Shown here in pieces: positions 43,142 to 45,610 of a stretch of DNA of 45,610 nt. Every line of letters starts with the position of its first letter. The stretch's first letter is position 1. Position numbers and translations under genes: made by a program. Under the pieces are notes generated by a model. That model saw only the letters and a program-made list of their open reading frames with translations. It was not told the origin of the DNA and ran no database searches. This DNA comes from Chloroflexi bacterium HGW-Chloroflexi-4 (GTDB lineage Bacteria > Chloroflexota > Anaerolineae > Anaerolineales > Anaerolineaceae). The DNA lies in contig PHBW01000020.1 of assembly GCA_002840715.1 (NCBI GenBank), positions 1-45,610 of the forward strand. Reading direction: 5' to 3'.

Positions 43142-44488
43142 TTATTGTGCTGCGGTGCGAATTTCAGCGGGGATTGTTGGTTCACTGGGAACCACAGAAG
43201 CCCAAATATCATTCTTGGTAATGGTTGCAGCGGTTTTGAGATTGTTGATATAGGTCTGATATGCAGTGCTTTTTGCAGATGATAATTCATCAGCACTAAG
43301 CTGGCGCACTTCATGACCTAATACTTGAATGACGTGATAACCAAAACTAGTTTTGACCGGTTGGCTGATCTCACCGACCTTCATCGGCCAAATAGCTGCA
43401 TCAAATTCCGCAACCATCTGTCCTTGATAGATCCATCCCAAATCGCCACCAAGAGTGTTGTTGGATGTATCACTGGATAATTCTGCAGCAAGGGCGGCAA
43501 AATCTTCACCTGCATTTAAGCGATCGAGAACGGCTTTGGCTTCTTCTTCTGAAGCTACGAGAATATGTCTTGCCCAAACCATATCTTGTTCAGAGGCAAT
43601 TTCACTGGTCACATATTCGTATAGTTTTTGACTATATATAATGTTGCGAACATAATCTCTGAATTCAGCATCGCCAAATTTAGTGACTGCATCCAAATTG
43701 GCAATTACAGTTGCATAAAGAGCATCATAGCCTTCTCTGGTATAAGCCGTGGCTGTGGGAGGTATGGGTGTGGCAGTCGCATCGACCGTGGGGGTGCTGG
43801 TCGGAATAGCTTCTGTCGCAGTGGCTGTTGCCGTGGCAGCTTCTGTTGGCAATGAAGGATCAAGGGTTGAAATTGCACCCTCTGGAGTTGAAGTTGGAAG
43901 GTCGGTCGGCATTACGGTTGGAGTGGTAACCAAAGCCAATTGTTCTACCGATAAGGTGGAGGTTGGGCGATATTCGATGGTTGGCTCAACTGTTGGTGTG
44001 CCGTTAGGAAAGTAGCCAAAGTTTTCCTGGATTTCTTTATCAATTTCTTCATCAGAAACTGTAAAACCAAGTTCTTTAGCTTTTTGAGTGATCAGCCTTT
44101 CAGCAACCATGTTGTCGAGAACGGTGCTGCCAAAACTAATGTAATTGTCCAACTGGTTTTGAATTTGCAACATATATGATTGCAGGAATTGAGCAAAACC
44201 TGATGAGTAATAATTAGCATATGTTTGGGTTAGAGTTTGGCGTTCATAGCGAACACGATTTTGGAATTGCTCAACCGTGATTTTGTCGTCGTTAACTTTA
44301 GCAACGGTTTTTCCGGCCAGCAGAACAGTTTTTGATAATGCTCCGTAGGCTATGAGCAGAACAACTACAACAAGGATTGAGATAACACTAATTAAGACAA
44401 TTTTCCGTTGTTTTTGTTCTTTTTCTTGACGTGCCATATGCTTTTTTGTTACGGTTTTATGTTCCGATTCATTTTTTTCATTTGCCAT
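43142..44488 (-). CDS. Membrane-anchored PpiC/SurA-type peptidyl-prolyl isomerase with Thr/Pro-rich insert
   Basis: A 448-residue foldase facing outside the membrane. A charged N-terminus (EKEQKQRK) precedes one membrane helix (29-50, no lipobox). A SurA-N-type domain follows (TVAKVNDDKITVEQFQNRVR; VLDNMVAERLITQKAKELGF). Residues 161-250 are a low-complexity Thr/Pro/Ala/Glu-rich linker (TEAATATATATEAIPTSTPT). The domain resumes (YVRNIIYSQKLYEYVTSEI) before the PpiC domain at about 303-392, with ARHILVASEEEAKAVLDRLN, LGGDLGWI and PVKTSFGYHVIQVL. It should help exported proteins fold, like PrsA. The ATG at 44488 is chosen because GAGG lies 7 bases upstream; the ATG at 44518 would add ten residues. 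It follows rpsR on the same strand. Confidence 0.85.
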   Translation of the reverse strand: MANEKNESEHKTVTKKHMARQEKEQKQRKIVLISVISILVVVVLLIAYGALSKTVLLAGKTVAKVNDDKITVEQFQNRVRYERQTLTQTYANYYSSGFAQFLQSYMLQIQNQLDNYISFGSTVLDNMVAERLITQKAKELGFTVSDEEIDKEIQENFGYFPNGTPTVEPTIEYRPTSTLSVEQLALVTTPTVMPTDLPTSTPEGAISTLDPSLPTEAATATATATEAIPTSTPTVDATATPIPPTATAYTREGYDALYATVIANLDAVTKFGDAEFRDYVRNIIYSQKLYEYVTSEIASEQDMVWARHILVASEEEAKAVLDRLNAGEDFAALAAELSSDTSNNTLGGDLGWIYQGQMVAEFDAAIWPMKVGEISQPVKTSFGYHVIQVLGHEVRQLSADELSSAKSTAYQTYINNLKTAATITKNDIWASVVPSEPTIPAEIRTAAQ

Positions 44489-44558
44489 GGTAATCCTCGG
44501 GTATTTGACAAAGGGCATAGAGAATTACCTCCATGCCCTGTTCGTACTAGAATGCTTT

Positions 44559-44843
44559 CTAGCGAATCGCGTCTGACCAGCGCTCGCCTGTGAAGGGGAG
44601 GATGGCGATGTGCCTGGCGCGTTTGACAGCAACAGCCAGCGCGCGTTGATGTAAAGCGCAAGTGCCTGTTTGACGCCGTGGGCGAATGCGACCATCTTCA
44701 GTTACAAAGCGGCGCAGCATATCGATGGCTTTGTAATCGATGTTAATTGATTTGTCTGCACAAAATTGGCAAATTTTTGGTCGGGCTACAAAACGCCTGT
44801 TGCCATATGAGCGTTCACCTTCTGAAAAATTTTCATCTGACAT
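44559..44843 (-). CDS. rpsR: 30S ribosomal protein S18
   Basis: The 94-residue protein binds 16S rRNA next to S6 in the small subunit platform. Conserved blocks are [40 protein letters not shown] and [12 protein letters not shown]. It is a zinc-type version: C25-x-x-C28 and C62-x-x-H65 could bind one metal ion, whereas E. coli S18 lacks these. GGAG precedes the ATG. It lies 14 bases after ssb in the standard rpsF-ssb-rpsR order. Confidence 0.96.
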   Translation of the reverse strand: MSDENFSEGERSYGNRRFVARPKICQFCADKSINIDYKAIDMLRRFVTEDGRIRPRRQTGTCALHQRALAVAVKRARHIAILPFTGERWSDAIR

Positions 44844-44857
44844 GTTTACTTACTCCA

Positions 44858-45262
44858 TTAGAACGGATACTCTTCATCATTAATCAGTTCAGACTCGTGA
44901 GAATCGGAATTTGTTTGATTTGACTCATGACGGTCACCCAAGATCATCATCTCGGAAGCTACAATTTCAACGCTGTTGCGTTTGATATTGTCTGCATCTT
45001 CCCATCTTCGAGTTTGCAAACGACCTTCAACATAGACTTGTTGGCCTTTGGAAAGGTATTGTTTACAAATTTCTGCCAGATTGCCCCAAGAAACCACATT
45101 AAACCATTCGGTCTCATTGTGTTTTTCACCATCTGTTGTATTCCAGGTGCGATTAGTGGCAACTGTAAATGTCGTGACAGGTCTACCTGAAGGTGTATAA
45201 CGCATCTCCGGGTCGCGTCCAAGATGTCCAATGATCATCACTTTGTTCAAATCTCGACTCAT
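44858..45262 (-). CDS. ssb: Single-stranded DNA-binding protein
   Basis: A 134-residue SSB. The OB fold starts LNKVMIIGHLGRDPEMRYTP and includes the conserved TFTVATNRTW, TEWFNVVSWGNLAEICKQYL, KGQQVYVEGRLQTRRWED and a VEIVASEMMILG strand. The C-terminal tail is short and ends NDEEYPF, the acidic tip that recruits repair and replication proteins. AAGGAG lies upstream of the ATG. It is encoded between S6 and S18 genes, the usual place. Confidence 0.95.
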   Translation of the reverse strand: MSRDLNKVMIIGHLGRDPEMRYTPSGRPVTTFTVATNRTWNTTDGEKHNETEWFNVVSWGNLAEICKQYLSKGQQVYVEGRLQTRRWEDADNIKRNSVEIVASEMMILGDRHESNQTNSDSHESELINDEEYPF

Positions 45263-45281
45263 GCCGAACTCCTTGCAAAGC

Positions 45282-45596
45282 CTATGCCTGTTCTTCTACT
45301 TGCGGTGCTGGTTTTTCAACCACGGTAATCATGAACCGAATAACGGGTTCAAGAAAACGCAAAAGATGTTCAAGTTCTGCAGCGAAAGCGGGAGCAAATT
45401 CAGCAGTAATTAAAGCATATTGGCCGTCACGTTGCTTGTTGATCATATAGGTCAAACGACGTTTGCCCCAGATGTCCAATTTTGCAATTGAGCCGCCAGC
45501 TGCGGTGATCCAACCCTGAACTTTCTCAACGACCTCTTTAAACGCGGTCTCGTCAAGTTCGGGATGAACAATTAGAACTACTTCATACGTACGCAT
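45282..45596 (-). CDS. rpsF: 30S ribosomal protein S6
   Basis: The 104-residue protein partners S18 on 16S rRNA. Typical sequence: MRTYEVVLIVHPELDE, VQGWITAAGGSIAKLDIWGK, RRLTYMINKQRDGQYALITA and LLRFLEPVIRFMITVVEKPA. A perfect AGGAGG (45605-45610 on the minus strand) lies 8 bases before the ATG, at the very edge of the window. It is the first visible gene of rpsF-ssb-rpsR; any S6-S18 autoregulatory leader would lie outside. Confidence 0.96.
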   Translation of the reverse strand: MRTYEVVLIVHPELDETAFKEVVEKVQGWITAAGGSIAKLDIWGKRRLTYMINKQRDGQYALITAEFAPAFAAELEHLLRFLEPVIRFMITVVEKPAPQVEEQA

Positions 45597-45610
45597 TATG
45601 GGAACCTCCT

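Noticed and set aside
45282..45610. An S6-S18 autoregulatory RNA leader
   Set aside because: Only 14 bases upstream of rpsF are in the window, so the element cannot be assessed.

Overview
The window reads as a chromosomal segment of a Chloroflexota bacterium, probably class Anaerolineae. This is an inference from gene content and protein style: Thr/Pro/Ala-rich linkers after signal or anchor segments, an rpsF-ssb-rpsR block followed by an anchored PpiC-type foldase, a GlyA-GcvT fusion, and Anaerolineae-like GT39-type sequences. Base composition is moderate and even. I see no tRNA, rRNA, CRISPR array, insertion sequence or prophage. Genes are densely packed on both strands and no gene-free stretch exceeds 300 bases.

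Layout. 1-2910: the 3' end of rpoC with a strong terminator, then a type IIA topoisomerase A subunit (gyrA-like). 2905-6223 (minus): lipoate ligase, a SanA-like DUF218 protein, an HD-domain protein and a TIM-barrel/NTF2 protein. 6372-15553 (plus): a maltodextrin-type locus with a LacI regulator, a binding lipoprotein, two permeases, a surface GH13 amylase, and then a second permease pair whose MalF-like member is fused behind a GT-C (PMT/GT39-like) glycosyltransferase. No ATPase gene is present. 15567-17675: a small membrane protein and a nucleoside kinase with ThrRS-like N-terminal domains. 17682-23132 (minus): a PLP aminotransferase, the 1042-residue GlyA-GcvT fusion, and an alpha/beta hydrolase. 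23270-26562 (plus): a membrane-embedded subtilisin, an ECF sigma factor and a small one-TM protein. 26575-27164 (minus): a glutaredoxin-like protein and a small helical protein. 27223-31665 (plus): fmt, panE, a cytosolic GH13 enzyme and a membrane protein. 31677-34978 (minus): mutS and a zinc-ribbon protein. 35097-36613 (plus): an aldo/keto reductase and an unknown protein. 36686-37474 (minus): scpA. 37577-43090 (plus): threonine synthase, rnc and smc. 43142-45596 (minus): rpsF, ssb, rpsR and a PpiC-type foldase.

How they work together. The maltodextrin locus describes outside cleavage of alpha-glucans by the lipoprotein amylase, capture by the binding protein and import; a second, cytosolic GH13 enzyme at 29197 could finish the oligosaccharides. 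GlyA-GcvT joins the two folate-linked steps of serine/glycine one-carbon exchange in one chain. Smc and ScpA, both parts of condensin, lie close together. The features most worth a second look are the GT-C/MalF fusion, the GlyA-GcvT fusion with an apparent decayed GcvT-like domain in its linker, the 11-TM subtilisin beside an ECF sigma pair, and four genes whose -10 boxes sit 6-7 bases before the start codon, which suggests leaderless mRNAs.
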